Assembly: GCA_039602395.1 (NCBI GenBank)
Contig: JBCNJP010000038.1
Span: forward strand, 434,001-498,000
Direction: 5' to 3'
Source: Deinandra increscens subsp. villosa
Lineage: Eukaryota; Streptophyta; Magnoliopsida; Asterales; Asteraceae
Length of the DNA stretch: 64,000 nucleotides
The position numbers and the translations under genes are program-made. The first letter of the stretch is position 1; each line of letters begins with the position of its first letter. This document shows, piece after piece, positions 42,640 through 52,840 of this stretch. The notes beneath the pieces were generated by a model that was not told the DNA's origin, ran no database searches, and saw only the letters and a list, made by a program, of their open reading frames with translations.

Positions 42640-45361
42640 GAAGGTTGCTGAGATGAGGGTTCAGTTTCACAATGTTGATCCTTGGCTTCTTTTGTTGAGC
42701 AGTTGAATCAGGAGCCTTTCTCTTCTTCTGTTTAAGGTAGCTGAGACCTTTAGGATGTAAAGAGTCAAAAAGAGCATACATACCTGGTGGCTTCTTCTCA
42801 CCAGTAACTCTTTCCTTTTCAATTTGACTCTTTCTGATGGCATCATAGTCAAGTCTCAGCCTAGGCAATTTGCAAGAGTTGTTTCTTTTGGGATTCTCCA
42901 TTATAATTTCTTTTAAGTACCATTTGTGAATCAGTAGGTCATCCTCCTCTGTTAATTTCTGATATTTTGTACTTTAGCATTCTCTTTTTCTAACTGATCA
43001 ATCAGAGCCTTTGTGGCAGGATCCATATCTTCATTTTGGCTTCATGTGCTCTGATTATCTTCCTCCATGTCAGTGAACCCAGAGATGGTTCTCTCATCAA
43101 TAGAATCACCATCGGCAAGTTTTGGAGATTCATGAAGTGAAATTGCAGCATTGGGACTGACTTCCGAGATAACTTGCTTAGGAATAGTCTTAGTGCCAGC
43201 TTCCGGAGTAACTGCCTTGGGACTATCTTCCGGAGCAACTTGTTCCGAAATAGTCTTAGGCAATTGCTCAGGAGCAACTTCCGACGTAATGATGGGCAGA
43301 GATGGAGCACTCCTTAACCAAGTGCAGTTAAGAGTAATCCTAATCATCATTTTTCTCATGAAAGATAGAGCTTCAGGAGCTATATCCACATTTGTGGTTT
43401 GCAGATCACTCATCACGCTTGTGATAATCTGATTATCAGCAGTCACTTGCACCTGATGAAGTTGTTCAACCGGATCAACTAGTTCAACCGGATTAACATG
43501 GCCTTCTTCCTCCGGATGAAGTTGTTCAACTGGATCAACTTGTTCAACCGGATTAACATGGCCTTCTTCCTCCGGATGAAGTTGTTCAACCGGATCAACT
43601 TGTTCAACCGGATCAACATGGCGTTCTTCTTCCAAATGAAGTTGTTCAACCGGATCAACTTGTTCAACTGGATCAACATGGCCTTCTTCCTCCGGATGAA
43701 GTTGTTCAACTGGATCAACTTGTTCAACCGGATCAACTTGTTCAACTTCATCAACATCTGAGGAAGATACCCTGTGCAAGATCCTATTTTGAATTAAATC
43801 TAGTTTGACATGTGAATTTCATTTCAACGTATGGTTGACAACCTTACCTATCAGTGGCTTTCATAGATTGTCCTGCCTTCAACCGTTTAATTTCTTCTCC
43901 TTGAGCTCTCACAATTGCACGGAAAGCTGCCAATTCATTTTCAAGTTTTGTACATCAAACTGTCAATTCAGTATGTGTCATGCTGCTCTCAACTGGTGTG
44001 TTACCAGTATCTTTGAGCAAAGAAGAGCAAACAAGCCGACCTTGTTCATGCTCAGCACCCATGGTTTCTTGGCACCTGGGATTCCTGTTGTCAATCAAAG
44101 GTTCCTGAATAGGTTCCCTGACAGAAACAGTTGACGTGGATTGGGTCTCAATGATGTTGGCACTGTCCTCAAGGTCCAGTGGGACTTCATGAGTAGTGTC
44201 ATCCCTTTCCACCTGACTTGCTTCATCACTACTGCAAGTCACCTTATTACCAGAATGTTGGTTGGGTGATTGAACCAAGTCCATCAGTATATTCCCTGCA
44301 ATAAGGGTTAGGGAATCTACTCCATGTGGCCTTGGTGATATACCACCCTCATTCTGAGGTAGTCCTGTGGAGGGTCTAGGTAAAGGAGACCTAGTCCTCT
44401 TCCTTTTGGGTGATTGTGGAGTGCGTGTGGTATTTTTGGGTGTGGTTTTTGATGTGGACATCCTCTTCCTTTTGGTGGGAATTTGTATATCAGTGGAAGA
44501 GGATGGTCGGTCTGGTGTGGGCTCAACACTTGTTGGTGTAACAATGTTGTCACCAGGAGCAGTTTGCTCAGGAGCAGTCCTGGCCTTAGGCATAGGGTGT
44601 GATGTGTCTTTACCAAGAAAAACAGTTTTGTTCACTTGCATGTTAGAAAATGTTTTACTTGTAAAAGATTTTAGTTCAATATGTTGATCAGAGATTTGCA
44701 GATTTAGAAATTCACAATTGAGAATGTGTTGGATGAATCTGGGGTACATATAAAAGATCCTTTTAGGTTTTAGATTTTCCAGCATTCCATCAAATATCAT
44801 TTTTTAAAAGTTAAAGTTGAGCCCATTTACCAATCCATGAAAAGCGGATGATTGAGGTGCAGCAAGTTCATCCCACGCAGTTTTCTTGTGAGATAGGCAG
44901 TGGAGAATGGTATGAGCAAGATATCGCCAAACATAGGGTAGTTGTCCCTTTTTGACGGTCGCACAAGTTAAGTCACCCCCATACCTAATTGTTGCGTACG
45001 TCTTCAAGTACAGTTCAGACTTGTAATCATGATCACCTCCTGCATCATTGAATTTCAGATGCTTCCGGATCATTTCTTCAGTCAAACTAATCTCATTCCC
45101 ATTGACTCTAGAGTCAATTTTACCAACCCCGTTGCTATCAACAGATTTTTTGGCTGAGTCCCAAAATTCAGCAATTCTCTGCTTGCATATTACAAGATTC
45201 ACAGTTAAAATAAAATGAGTGTTGGATTTCTCGAGGAAATCGTTCATTTCATCAAATAGCTTTGACTTATCAGACTTCTCGAAGTACGCTACAACATTAT
45301 GTTCGGCGAAAAACAGTTGAGTAGCCTTTGATGCAGCCTTTCGATTCAATTTAGGTGCCAA
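42640..45361 (-). pseudogene. Second Sirevirus ORF3 copy, broken
   Basis: Minus-strand frames 45361-44804, 44800-43955, 43779-43042 and 42901-42640 form a homologue of the ORF3 at 18611-22574. The N terminus has AEHNVVAYFEKSDKSKLFDE, with MNDFLEKSNTHFILTVN and EEMIRKHLKFNDAGG. The middle is Ser/Thr/Pro-rich. The late part matches the first copy closely (SPKLADGDSIDERTISGFTD, PRLRLDYDAIRKSQIEKERV). It has an internal deletion near 42660-42680 relative to copy 1. A 20-residue repeat expansion is present at 43445-43760. No pol, LTR or polypurine tract accompanies it. It abuts the truncated gypsy integrase head-to-head, so it is a remnant of a separate element or of a recombination. Confidence 0.75.
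43445..43760 (-). repeat. 60-bp in-frame tandem repeat in ORF3 copy 2
   Basis: Five units of 60 bp, each made of TTGTTCAACCGGATCAACTT, GTTCAACCGGAT(C/T)AACATGG and CCTTCTTCCTCCGGATGAA. The minus strand encodes units of VDPVEQVDPVEQLHPEEEGH. High unit-to-unit identity suggests recent expansion. Confidence 0.9.
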
Positions 45362-45569
45362 TTAGAAACCTGGAGAAAAATAGAGGGTGACTGTTTTTCG
45401 AAAATGCAGTTTTATACTAACGGCAGTTCTTCTAGATCACAATGAACCCTAAGAATTGAAACAGGGGAAGTTATTGGAGTTTGCCCATTTGGTTGAAATT
45501 AGGATGGGGAAAATTTTTTATAATTTAATTTGATTTAGAAAAATATTATTAATTTATTTTAATTGAATC
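45362..45569. other. Upstream flank of ORF3 copy 2
   Basis: AT-rich, non-coding. It may be the former pol-ORF3 spacer but lacks the GTTCCCTCGGAAC repeats seen in the first copy. Confidence 0.35.
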
Positions 45570-46640
45570 CACATCAATTACGGTCGATTAAGACCGATGA
45601 GGACAAATGAAGATAAAGTAGGACCAATTAGGACCAACGAAGCCACGAGGCCCAATTAGGGTAAATTGGGGTCAAGTTGGGTCAATGAGAATCAATTAGG
45701 GTCAATGATGAAGACCAGTTATAACTAACGAGGGTCGATTTTGCTCAATTTCGACGCCTTATGAGGACCAAATATGACCAATTAGGGTCTATTAGGCCGA
45801 TTGAGGGCCAATTATGCTCAATGAGGACCAGTAGACTGAATTAAGGTCAACCATGGTCATTTATGACAAATAAGTACCAATGAGGGCCAGTGAACACTCA
45901 GTTAGGATGAATTAGGGCCAATGAAGGTCAATTATAGTCTATTCGGCTCGGTTAGGTTTAATGAAGATCACTTACGGTCAATTACGACCAATTAGGCTCA
46001 TTTAGGACCAATTATAATCAATTGGGATCAATTAGGCCTAATTGACTCAAATTTGTTGTACTTCAAAGTAAATGGTACTCGATGAGTCTAGTAGGTCCTT
46101 ATTGAGGCTAACTGACACTAATTGGTCCTTATTGGTCCAATTTGTGCAAATTGCTCCTCATTAACCCGAATTGAGCCATATTGGTACTTATTCTGTCTAA
46201 TTGGCCCTCATCGGTCCTAACTGGCCCTAATAAGTCAGAATTCATCCTTATTGGTCCTAATCGAGCATATTCGACCATCATTGGTCCTAATGGGTCCTCA
46301 TTGACCCTAATTGAACCTAATTGGTCTTAATCGACCATCACTAACCCTGATTTACCCTTATTGGTATCATTGGTTCTCATTCAAACTAATTGGCCCCAAT
46401 TAGTCCTAACTGGTCATACATGATCATCGATCCTCATTAGTCACTTCCTTCATGCTCCGTCCTTATCGGTCCTATGAGCATAATCGGCCTTCTCATTGAA
46501 CTAACCCTAATTCGTATTCATTGACCATATTAATTGACCATAACTGGTCTTCACTAAAGTATCCTAAATGACACTAATTGTCAGTATTTAGTCCTCATTG
46601 AGTCTAGTTGGTCCTAATTTCTCCTCACCATCCTAATTGG
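45570..46640. repeat. Degenerate ~10-14-bp repeat with strand switch
   Basis: Nearly 1.1 kb consists of variants of AATTAGGACCAATGAGGNCC. From 45570 to about 46055 the plus strand carries the ATTAGGACCAATT form. From about 46085 to 46640 it carries the reverse complement form, AATTGGTCCTAAT. Units are very divergent and of irregular length. The two halves face each other around a short unrelated centre (46050-46085). No open frame. Confidence 0.85.
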
Positions 46641-47430
46641 ACATCGTTTAATATTTTTGGAAACAAAATTATTATACATGAGAAATTTACAACATGGCGG
46701 TCTTTTCGTATTTTTGTTCTGAATTGCATAGTAATTTATCGTTTTCATTTTTGAGTTGTGTTTTAGTAATGTATCCGTTTTTTGTAGTTGCGTTACCACG
46801 GCCACAAGGCACGTGTTATTAAAATCTTGTTTATTATATCTAAAAGAAAATAATAAAATTAATATTAAAACATAATTTTGTTAATTAGGGCTCTTAACTC
46901 CGATCGTCATCCATATCTGCTTAAAGGTCATAGTTATGTCAACCGTAATTGATGTACTCGTACAATTTCAACACCTCAAGAGGATGAAGCTCCTGCTCAA
47001 GCTCATGGAGGAACCTGCAAACCCACAAGAAGAGTGACTTGAAGACTTTTACGAACTGGATGATGAAATTAATCTTCAAGAAGAACCCGCCGGAAGAGCC
47101 ACGTGGAGACATTTAATTAATTAATTAATTATGTTTATGTTTAATTTTAGGTTTAATTATGTTTAATATACATATTGTTTATATTAATTTTGGGTTTTAT
47201 TATCAGTTAGAACAATCCCCCCCCCCCTTTTAATTAAAATTTTTTACCAAAACATTTGAATTTCCCACCATTAGTTCAAACTACACCCAAAATTTCGAAC
47301 TAAATTTACTTATTATCGATTAATCATATATATACTTTTCCCTCTCACTTTATCAGAAAATTTCTAGCTAGTTAAACGCCTCCAGCGAATAACCAGGTCT
47401 TCTTTCTCATCCATATCACTCACATCTTCC
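46641..47430. other. Spacer with weak coding-like stretch
   Basis: Mostly AT-rich. A stretch at about 46980-47110 reads MKLLLKLMEEPANPQEE, a stop, then LEDFYELDDEINLQEEPAGR in one plus-strand frame. It is not recognised and may be a gene relic. A TATA-like TATATATAC near 47325 precedes the gene candidate at 47431. A C9 homopolymer lies at 47217-47227. Confidence 0.35.
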
Positions 47431-49120
47431 ATGGAGCTTCAACAACGAATAGTTTCAACAGACAACGCTAGCAATTCTTCAGAAGTGGGATGTGATTTGG
47501 GACACCAATCAGTCCAGAAAGCGGTAATTGTCAAGTTATTCCGTTTCATTAATTACAATCTGTTTTCATAAAATTGTTTCTTTTGTTTATTATTGTTACA
47601 CGTTTAACTTGGGATCTCTGTATTTGTGTACAGTTACAGTTACAGATCGATAAAATTTCGTTTCATACTAAATTAATTAGGAAGGGGTATATTTTGCATA
47701 AATCCTCTCCATTCATTTCAACCCATTCATTTTATGCTAAATTAGTTATTTTTATGCTAGGAATGTTGAGGTCAAGCATATGCACATGTTTGTAGATTCA
47801 TGTTACTGGTGAACCTACTTTCTTCTTTATGTACACTGCTAGAAATGGTGAAATGTTTGTTTATATCCACTGAAGACATGATGTGTTCCGCTCTTCCCTT
47901 TAGATGTCTTTAATTTGTGTATAACATATCAAATAATTAGTCAATAGGGTCTTTATGTGAGATATTAATAACTAAGAACTAATTTATGTTACTCAGGTCA
48001 TTACTAGCTAGGAAATGATCCTAGAGGACATATATAGGAATGTTTCCAACATTTTTTGTATGTTCATGTTGATGTCATGCATCTGCTACTTTGCTAGAAA
48101 TGGTGAACTGTTTGTTTATATCCATTAAAGACATGATGTGTTCCACTCATTCCTTTAGATGTCGTTAAATTTGTGTATAACATATTAAATAATTAATCAA
48201 TAGGGTCTTTATGTGATATATTAATAATTAAGAACTAATTAAGAGATAATGAATGAATAGGGTCTGCATGCTTTCCTATTTATGTACTTTGTTAAAAAGC
48301 ATCTAACTACATTCTGTTAAGTGTACAAAATTCAAGGATCGATCCAACAACACTAATGGTGAATTGGAAAAATTTGAGTTCGAACTTAAAGAGGAGAGAC
48401 CTCTTCGGGATGCAATAAATGAACAAGTTAAGGCCCTCTTCTTGAAGTTTGAAGAATCGCTGAAAAAACTTGATCTACTTATAGATCATCTATCTGCACT
48501 TGGACCACCGTTACCACACCAACTTAATGCTCCGGCATCTACAGAGGTGAATTCTTTACATCACAACTTAATCATACTATTCTCAAGTACCTTATAATAA
48601 CATACACTCTTGTTTATGAAGAACACAATCTGGATGAACTCTTGTTCCTGAAGAACACAAATAAATGCAAGTTCTGTAGGAGAACCGTAAAATTCCAACA
48701 AGTTCCTAGTACATAAGAATATATACTTCATGTAAGATCAAAGTTATGAGTTAAATGGGGCCCTGCTATGATTCATTGAAAATGTATGTTAATATGAAAA
48801 AATAGAGTATATACATAATCTGTATGAATAAAACTGGAACAACTTATATTAGATTAAAAAAACAGAATAAATACTTTCATGATAGGTCCGCGTCATTATT
48901 CTGCTCTAACTTTTTACCAATTCAAAAACATTGTTCTAGGTAAATTCTAAGGAGATTTTTGTTGGATCTAGCCACAATCATGCTAACATACACACAACGG
49001 TTAGTATTTGTCAAACTCATTATCGGTTTGATTGCTCATTTACATAAAGTAATTAATTGAACTGTAGAGCATGAAATTGGTGGTCGATCAACCTCGTCTG
49101 AAGCCGTTGAAAAGAAAAAG
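47431..49120 (+). CDS. Putative small spliced gene, function unknown (partial)
   Basis: Three exon-like blocks fit together with GT-AG borders and matching phases. Exon 1 is 47431-47523 (ATG, 31 codons, MELQQRIVSTDNASNSSEVG at the start). Exon 2 is 48322-48546 (75 codons, Glu/Lys-rich helix LRDAINEQVKALFLKFEESL and KKLDLLIDHLSALGPPLP). Exon 3 is 49068-49120 (RLKPLKRKR, a basic cluster like a nuclear signal). The 3' end was not found before the poly-T at 49438. A TATA-like element and a short leader precede the ATG. No known domain was recognised. Exon borders are by eye, and a pseudogene or chance model cannot be excluded. Confidence 0.38.
47838..48250 (+). repeat. ~160-bp direct duplication, 255 bp apart
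   Basis: Copies at about 47838-47995 and 48093-48250 share GCTAGAAATGGTGAANTGTT, TGTTTATATCCA, GACATGATGTGTTCC and AATAGGGTCTTTATGTGA. They lie in the first intron of the putative gene. Confidence 0.85.
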
Positions 49121-49513
49121 GTAAATATTTGCCAGTCAAGTTTCATTCCGTTCTATATAGTTTCATAGTAATCAGTTTGGTAATGTCATGTAGTCCCATT
49201 TTAAATGTTATTTGGTACCTCAAACACTTGGGCCCGCTAGGGATAGTTGGAACAAATGGTGAGATGTGTACCAAACAAAGTTCAACTGACTTTGAAGTTG
49301 ATCCGGAACTTAATGTGATGTTCATCCGGATGTTTTAAGTTCATCTGGATATCTAATGTTCATCTGGAAATCAATTGATGTGTAGGACCTGATGACCCAT
49401 ACTACTTACAATAAAATGGCACTCCTCAGTCCATATCTTTTTTTTTTTTTTTTTTTTCAAATAAATCTATATTTTTTTTTTAATTATAAGATTTAAATAT
49501 ATTTGGTTACAAC

Positions 49514-52500
49514 TCAGTCCGACATACGGGGCAAACGGGCAACAAGCTGCGCCGCAAGCCCTTTTTGAATAGCAAAACCTAAGCGGATAAAAACAAGTTT
49601 CTTAGCTCTAGGAGTCACTATATGTCCATGCATAACCTTCTGGATCCGCCCGAGCGTGTCCGCAGCCTCTGACGCGAGGTGCCCGAACGTGTCAAAAGCA
49701 AAGGGGACAAACACATGCTGATTCTCGAGACATGCCTTCTCGTGCTTGTTCACCTTACCCGCAGCTGCCTTAGCAGCAGCTTGCCCCGCCGTGAAAACTC
49801 CAGAGCCAAAGCCCGCAAGGGGAGAGACCCCGGTCAGATCGATGCAAGCGTGTTTCCCCCTTGACCACCCAAACACCAAGATGTCCGCCGGTCTAAGGGT
49901 CGAACGCCCCTCTTTTGGGTCAGTTAAGAAGTTGACGGGGGCTTCCTTCTTGGCTGAAATCCCAGCCTTTCTGAAAATGTCAAATAGCACATCCCGGACC
50001 CAGTCATGACGGTACTTGAACCCCGGGAGATCTTTACAGTGAACCGCGTGCTCCCCAAACGAGTCCAAACACGCATTGCGGCAGACAGGGCACTTCTCGT
50101 CCGCGGGAAAGAGGGGTATCATGAGCCGGTACTTGAGGATAGATCGGTATTCGACCGACGACATGCGTTGCCCGAGCCCGTCAATGGGGAGAGCATGGAG
50201 GAAGTCTTGGGCATGTGGTTGACGAAGGCAGCTCCACACCGCTTTTTGCCTGGCATTCATATTAAACCGGGTCTCCATATCCAACACGATTTTGCTGAAA
50301 AGGGCATTCGCCAAAACATGTTGGGGTTTTGGGGGGGCGGTGTCCTTGTCAGAGAAACCGCTAAGATCAAAACCCGGTACGATGTCACGCAGGGCAACCA
50401 GAGCTAAAGTATAATCCGAGTCCATGCCACAGACCCCGCTCTCCCGCAAGATGTGGTCCTGCAGCCCCCAAGATTGGGCCCTGGACGCTACAAACGCATA
50501 AGACGAGGCCTCTATAGCCGAAGAAACCCCGAGCCCCCCGTGCCGGATAGGCAGGGAAGCGAGCCGCCACTGAAGGTCCCCAAAATAAGCCCCTCCACAG
50601 ACCACAATGTTTTCAACTGTCTCGCGCAGGGCCTGATCAAAGCAGGAGGCCGCCCCTTGCATGTGGGCGGGGGGACAGGTCCGCAGGCCGAAAAAGAGCT
50701 TGGCAACACCCATGCAAGAGCGAAGCAGGAGGAGTTCGCATTGCGGGTCCCGAATCTTGGGAAGGAGGTGCATTAGAGCGGCAGCGTTAGAAGCCCTCTT
50801 GGACGCCAACCCCTCAATGAACCCACCGTCCCTACTGACTGCCCCTCCAAGGAGCTTTACCCCTAGGGCCGGCCTACTGATGCCCGAGGGGAAGAGGCCC
50901 GGCCGATTCTTCCTCCCATCGCAAGACGGCCAAAACAGCTCCGTCTTCTTGATATTGAGTTGCAAGCCCAGGGAGGGGCCGGTCTCCGAAATAATCTGCA
51001 AAACTTTGGCCACTTCCTCGGAATCCCCAATGAGAGTGCCATCGTCAAGGTACCACGCGTGAAGGAGGAGGCGGCAATTTTCCCGAATCTGGTGCGCAAG
51101 GGGGTGAAGAACAAGGGCAAACAGGAGAGGGCCCAAAGGGTCCCCCTGTTGCACCCCAGTAGTGGCCCAAATATGATCCCCCCCTAAGTATAGCCGCGCA
51201 GACTGACCGTAGAGAAAGTCGACCCATGGAGATATAGACGGGCACCTTAAACGCACTTCCCGAAGTAAGGCCGATCTATCCACTACGTTAAACGCGTTGG
51301 AGAAGTCAACCGTAAGCATAGCCAGCGAGCTGTCATCATGTTTCCCCGCAACCAACCGGTTAACCGCATGCAGGATAGCCTCAGCTCCCCCAGGCACCCC
51401 AACCCCAAACTGAAAGTCCCCGAGATATTTAGCCATTTCCTTCCCGACCCCTTTCATAGCAATTTTAGAAACCAGCCGCCGCCAGATGGTGCCGACAGCG
51501 ATGGGCCGGATCCCGTTATCAGGTTTTAGCAGAGGTGTGAGAGGGGCCGACGCCACAAACTCGGCCAGGCCGAGGGGGCACCTCCCCCCCAACCACAAAT
51601 TGACTACCAAGGTAATAGCCCCGAGGAGGTCGTTAGCAATGGCAGACCCTTCCCCGCAGAGGCTGTCCAGGAGGTGTTGGGCCCGCAACCCGTCCCTCCC
51701 GCACGAAGTCCCCTTGGGAAACGATTTAATGCAAGCCAAAACAACTTCGGTGGTAGCCACAAGTGGGGGCTCGGTATGGGGCTCAGACGGCAAGGAGGGG
51801 GGTGGTAACACAGGATGCTTCTCCTCCAAAACCCGAGTGGTGGCAGGTCCAAAAGGCGCAACCCCAGACGAAGAGAGAACTTTAACGGCGGCAGTAAAGT
51901 GACCGTCCGCAATTTTCCGGATGCAGCGTTTTATGTTGGACCCCTCCGCAGCCGACTTGTCAGAAGCAGTATCACGAGTCCCCCCTGGCCCACAAACGGG
52001 GGTTGCAAGGATGTTATCAATCAGCTGGTCAATACCCTCCTCTGCCCCCCAAGTAGATAGGGAAGCCATGATGGAACGACATTGCAGGGCTTTGCGGTTC
52101 CCTGAGCGAGCCTCTTGGCGCGTTTTAGGGTTAAAAACCCTCAGCGTGCACCTAGGGAGAATAAGTAACCGAACCCAGGCCTCCATAGAATCGGGGTGAG
52201 CAGCCACCTGAAGCAGAGCAGTTTTAAGGGCCTGGGAGAAGGCCATGCGACAACTGAGAGGTAAACTCTTAACAGTGGTGACACGGGCCTTGAAGATCTT
52301 ATCCAGGAGCTCCCTATCCAAAAGCCTCCCGCCCCCTACATTGACGGGGCCAAGCCCGGGCGGGTCAACAAAGCCAAGGGGGATGGGGATCTCGGTGATA
52401 TGCCTGGCATCGCCTTCCGAATGATTGATAAAGCGAGAAACCCCGTCCTCGTGGTGGCACAAGCGGCTGACATGGTGAATTTTCATGCACCGACCACACA

Positions 52501-52840
52501 ACCAAGAATCAAGGGCCTTTAAGGCATCCTCCAAGCCTAGAAACACTCCGCGGTCCACCGAGAGGGTGTCCCGCAACGTGTCACAGCGCTCATCACTGTT
52601 AAGGTGCGAGGTTTTAAGGTGGGCGACAAGGCGTGAGAAACCTTTGGCCCCGAACTCTCTATCACAATGCTGGAGAGATCGAAGGGGGCACCTCACCAAA
52701 CGACTAGGCAACACCGAGGGGGTGGCCATACAAGCAGACACGGAACGAGGAGGACCGTGTAAGAAAAACCGCAAGGGAGGGCTAAGCAAAGCCCCACCGG
52801 GAAAACCAACAGAGGGTTGGCGGACCCCGGTCCTCAACAA
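49514..52840 (-). CDS. Reverse transcriptase with zinc finger and restriction-like endonuclease
   Basis: 1108 codons with no stop. ATG at 52840 is the furthest start. A second ATG at codon 38 (MATPSVLPSRLVRCPL) sits just before the zinc finger and may be the real start. Residues 46-77 hold a CCHH-like finger (CPLRSLQHC...HLKTSH). The RT domain is about 370-720: LLKPDNGIRPIAVGTIWRRL, motif A TVDFSNAFNVVD, TTGVQQGDPLGPLLFAL, and the catalytic AWYLDDGTLIG near residue 598. The C terminus has a CCHC-like knuckle CPVCRNACLD...HAVHC (about 917-935), then RPADILVFGW and CIDLTGVSP (about 985-1003). That arrangement is the PD-(D/E)XK-type restriction-like endonuclease of R2-type elements. No apurinic endonuclease domain is present. 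The enzyme would nick DNA and prime reverse transcription at the nick. Confidence 0.85.
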   Translation of the reverse strand: MLRTGVRQPSVGFPGGALLSPPLRFFLHGPPRSVSACMATPSVLPSRLVRCPLRSLQHCDREFGAKGFSRLVAHLKTSHLNSDERCDTLRDTLSVDRGVFLGLEDALKALDSWLCGRCMKIHHVSRLCHHEDGVSRFINHSEGDARHITEIPIPLGFVDPPGLGPVNVGGGRLLDRELLDKIFKARVTTVKSLPLSCRMAFSQALKTALLQVAAHPDSMEAWVRLLILPRCTLRVFNPKTRQEARSGNRKALQCRSIMASLSTWGAEEGIDQLIDNILATPVCGPGGTRDTASDKSAAEGSNIKRCIRKIADGHFTAAVKVLSSSGVAPFGPATTRVLEEKHPVLPPPSLPSEPHTEPPLVATTEVVLACIKSFPKGTSCGRDGLRAQHLLDSLCGEGSAIANDLLGAITLVVNLWLGGRCPLGLAEFVASAPLTPLLKPDNGIRPIAVGTIWRRLVSKIAMKGVGKEMAKYLGDFQFGVGVPGGAEAILHAVNRLVAGKHDDSSLAMLTVDFSNAFNVVDRSALLREVRLRCPSISPWVDFLYGQSARLYLGGDHIWATTGVQQGDPLGPLLFALVLHPLAHQIRENCRLLLHAWYLDDGTLIGDSEEVAKVLQIISETGPSLGLQLNIKKTELFWPSCDGRKNRPGLFPSGISRPALGVKLLGGAVSRDGGFIEGLASKRASNAAALMHLLPKIRDPQCELLLLRSCMGVAKLFFGLRTCPPAHMQGAASCFDQALRETVENIVVCGGAYFGDLQWRLASLPIRHGGLGVSSAIEASSYAFVASRAQSWGLQDHILRESGVCGMDSDYTLALVALRDIVPGFDLSGFSDKDTAPPKPQHVLANALFSKIVLDMETRFNMNARQKAVWSCLRQPHAQDFLHALPIDGLGQRMSSVEYRSILKYRLMIPLFPADEKCPVCRNACLDSFGEHAVHCKDLPGFKYRHDWVRDVLFDIFRKAGISAKKEAPVNFLTDPKEGRSTLRPADILVFGWSRGKHACIDLTGVSPLAGFGSGVFTAGQAAAKAAAGKVNKHEKACLENQHVFVPFAFDTFGHLASEAADTLGRIQKVMHGHIVTPRAKKLVFIRLGFAIQKGLAAQLVARLPRMSD

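Noticed and set aside
43498..43761. Plus-strand frame of repeated Phe/Asn/Ile residues
   Set aside because: Antisense of the 60-bp in-frame repeat. The coding sense is the minus strand.
45570..46640. CRISPR-like array or classical satellite
   Set aside because: Units lack a fixed repeat and spacer length, sequence is highly degenerate, and this is a eukaryotic nuclear context.
46980..47110. Coding stretch with acidic residues
   Set aside because: Broken by an in-frame stop, too short, and not recognised as any family.
45362..47430. Missing 3' LTR of the gypsy element
   Set aside because: Neither the TGATGAGGAT start nor the LTR TATA region recurs downstream of the truncated integrase.
50006..52060. 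Several 80-138-codon plus-strand frames opposite the 1108-codon ORF
   Set aside because: Expected antisense open frames in GC-rich coding DNA. None shows a recognisable motif.
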